Shown: positions 7,937 to 8,617 of the stretch, one piece after another
Position numbering within the stretch: position 1 is the first letter of the stretch
Layout of the letters: every line of letters starts with the position of its first letter
DNA from: WTAW01 sp050115915
Lineage (GTDB): Bacteria; Acidobacteriota; Aminicenantia; Aminicenantales; Aminicenantaceae
DNA: 8,617 bases
Assembly (NCBI GenBank): GCA_050115915.1
Contig: JASFPP010000175.1
Coordinates: 1 to 8,617, forward strand
Direction: 5' to 3'
Translations under genes and position numbers: made by a program
Notes under the pieces: generated by a model
What the model was told of the DNA's origin: nothing
Seen by the model: only the letters and a program-made list of their open reading frames with translations
Databases searched by the model: none

Positions 7937-8026
7937 GGCCCTCCACTGTGGAAGGATGCAAATCCGGAGAAAGCCGAGGTGGATGATGCGAAGGAGAGGT
8001 TAAAAGATTTGATTACGAATCAGTAG
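7937..8026 (+). pseudogene. Remnant of a TPR-protein C-terminus, in frame after the kinase stop
   Basis: Immediately after the TAA at 7934-7936 the same frame continues for 29 codons to a TAG at 8024-8026. It includes LWKDANPEKAEVDDAKERL and then KDLITNQ. The 'LWKDADP...EVEDARKRL' pattern is, from memory, a frequent C-terminal ending of TPR proteins and TPR kinases in Aminicenantes-type genomes. There is no start codon or Shine-Dalgarno site of its own. It therefore looks like the tail of a different, now lost, TPR gene. The last four residues come from the tRNA-like sequence that follows. Stop-codon readthrough of the kinase is the less likely alternative. Confidence 0.55.
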
Positions 8027-8054
8027 GTCGGCAGTTCGAATCTGCCTTGGGGCG
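8010..8054 (+). other. 3' half of a tRNA-Arg(ACG) gene; candidate attachment-site scar
   Basis: The stretch matches a tRNA from the anticodon loop onward. The loop TTACGAA (8013-8019, anticodon ACG) is followed by stem strand TCAGT, variable loop AGGTC, a perfect T arm GGCAG-TTCGAAT-CTGCC (8030-8046), acceptor strand TTGGGGC (8047-8053) and discriminator G (8054). The 5' half is absent: upstream there is no D arm and no GCCCCAA partner strand, and the anticodon stem partner reads TTTGA instead of ACTGA. No CCA directly follows the discriminator; the next bases are TAC then CAC. Fragments with exactly this extent are left at the far end of elements that integrate into tRNA genes. That origin is inference. 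Confidence 0.65.
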
Positions 8055-8177
8055 TACCACTTTATTTTCAGCTATTTACATTAAGAAACAATTAGTTAGA
8101 ACACATAGAGGACATCTCCTGCCTTTAACAATTTTAGTTGGTTTTAACCTATGAATAAAATGTCGCTTGAATAATAA

Positions 8178-8194
8178 TTCCAAGCTTTTTGGAA
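8178..8194 (-). terminator. Small terminator-like hairpin after the minus-strand ATP-grasp gene
   Basis: TTCCAA (8178-8183) and TTGGAA (8189-8194) form a perfect 6-base stem with a 5-base loop, beginning 4 bases past the stop codon of the minus-strand gene. Read on that strand the stem is followed by TTATTATT. The stem is AT-rich and short, so it is a weak intrinsic terminator at best. The stretch 8060-8177 shows no gene. Confidence 0.4.
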
Positions 8195-8198
8195 GAAC

Positions 8199-8617
8199 TC
8201 ATGGATTAATCGCACGGTTGGCTGCCTTGTCAAGAGCTGAGACGGTCCTATGGTAAAGCTCTTCGGCCTCATCGTGAGAGTCTCCAACAGCCGTGAGTCC
8301 AAGACGTCCAAATTCACCGATGGCTGTCATCATGCAAAGGACAATCCCTGTTTGATGAGATTGATTAAAATGTAATCCCTCCTGAGCAATGATGTCGAAA
8401 ACATTTTCATGAGTGAAAGCGCAATAAAGTGGGGATTCTATGTGGTCGCTAGCGAGAAAGTACTTCTCCTTGCCTTCTGCCGTTCGGAATACGCCGGCAT
8501 CTGCATCGTAAATTCCATCTGTGAGAAACTGCAAAGTTAAAAAGGGATGAGTGGTTCCTCCTTTCCTGAGGTTGAGTTCGATGGCGTAAGATTTCCAGCT
8601 TCCATTGCTTTGTTTGA
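8199..8617 (-). CDS. ATP-grasp peptide ligase, PGM1-related, C-terminal part (5' end outside window)
   Basis: The minus-strand frame is open from the right edge to a TGA at 8199-8201, about 139 codons. It begins (K)QSNGSWKSYAIELNLRKGG and continues TTHPFLTLQFLTDGIYD, then KEKYFLASDHIESPLYCAF, HENVFDIIAQEGLHFN and the closing SHDEAEELYHRTVSALD. The IELNLRKGGTTHP block is the metal-binding Glu-x-Asn end of an ATP-grasp fold as seen in proteins annotated 'peptide ligase PGM1-related', named after the pheganomycin ligase. The following segment matches the accessory C-terminal domain of that group. Such enzymes join a carboxylate to an amine through an acyl phosphate; the substrate here is unknown. 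The TTG at 8532-8534 is internal, since conserved sequence continues upstream of it. The gene points away from the right edge, toward the tRNA scar. Confidence 0.8.
   Translation of the reverse strand, partial: KQSNGSWKSYAIELNLRKGGTTHPFLTLQFLTDGIYDADAGVFRTAEGKEKYFLASDHIESPLYCAFTHENVFDIIAQEGLHFNQSHQTGIVLCMMTAIGEFGRLGLTAVGDSHDEAEELYHRTVSALDKAANRAINP

Noticed and set aside
7940..7957. Hairpin CCTCCACTGTGGAAGG as terminator of the kinase operon
   Set aside because: Stem is bulged and short and has no T-run after it; it lies within the TPR-tail remnant.
7937..8060. A complete tRNA gene
   Set aside because: Only the 3' half is present; no D arm and no GCCCCAA acceptor strand upstream, and that stretch reads as protein-coding remnant.

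Overview
The window looks like a piece of an uncultivated bacterial genome, moderately AT-rich, most likely of the Acidobacteriota/Aminicenantota type. That guess is inference. It rests on zinc-ribbon-headed Ser/Thr kinases with a TKT[LI]KTP linker, a PD40-repeat lipoprotein containing a 'YLGQKPPGM' block, and a SnoaL-like protein. All of these resemble families I associate with those lineages. I could not run any search.

Layout, left to right. (1) The 3' end of a SnoaL-like/ester-cyclase-type gene (+), open to the left edge. (2) A spacer of about 270 bp with two close perfect dyads. (3) A complete gene (+) for a putative exported lipoprotein with PD40/WD40-like beta-propeller repeats. (4) On the opposite strand, a histidinol-phosphate-aminotransferase-like gene that has lost its N-terminal half; its homology stops near 2418, where the kinase upstream region begins. 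(5) A two-gene kinase operon (+), 15 bp apart. The first gene is a zinc ribbon, Ser/Thr kinase, STAND/NB-ARC-like ATPase and TPR-like fusion of 1015 residues. The second is a zinc ribbon, Ser/Thr kinase, TolB-like domain and TPR protein of 786 residues. The two are paralogous over about their first 300 residues and unrelated after that. A good promoter candidate overlaps an unusual set of TTTGTGACG repeats before the first gene. (6) Directly after the second kinase stop, in the same frame, lies a 29-codon leftover that resembles the C-terminus of another TPR protein. It runs into the 3' half of a tRNA-Arg(ACG) gene, which is the classic look of an integration or recombination scar. (7) The C-terminal part of an ATP-grasp peptide ligase of the PGM1 type (-), cut by the right edge and followed by a small terminator-like hairpin.

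How it fits together. The two kinases are probably cytosolic signalling proteins, because no convincing membrane segment is visible. They share a catalytic front end and carry different sensor or scaffold back ends, so they may be co-expressed and may phosphorylate each other or common targets. The flanking genes are functionally unrelated to them and to each other. The broken aminotransferase on the left, the orphan TPR tail plus tRNA fragment on the right, and the paralogous kinases between them suggest a recombination-prone accessory segment rather than a stable housekeeping neighbourhood.
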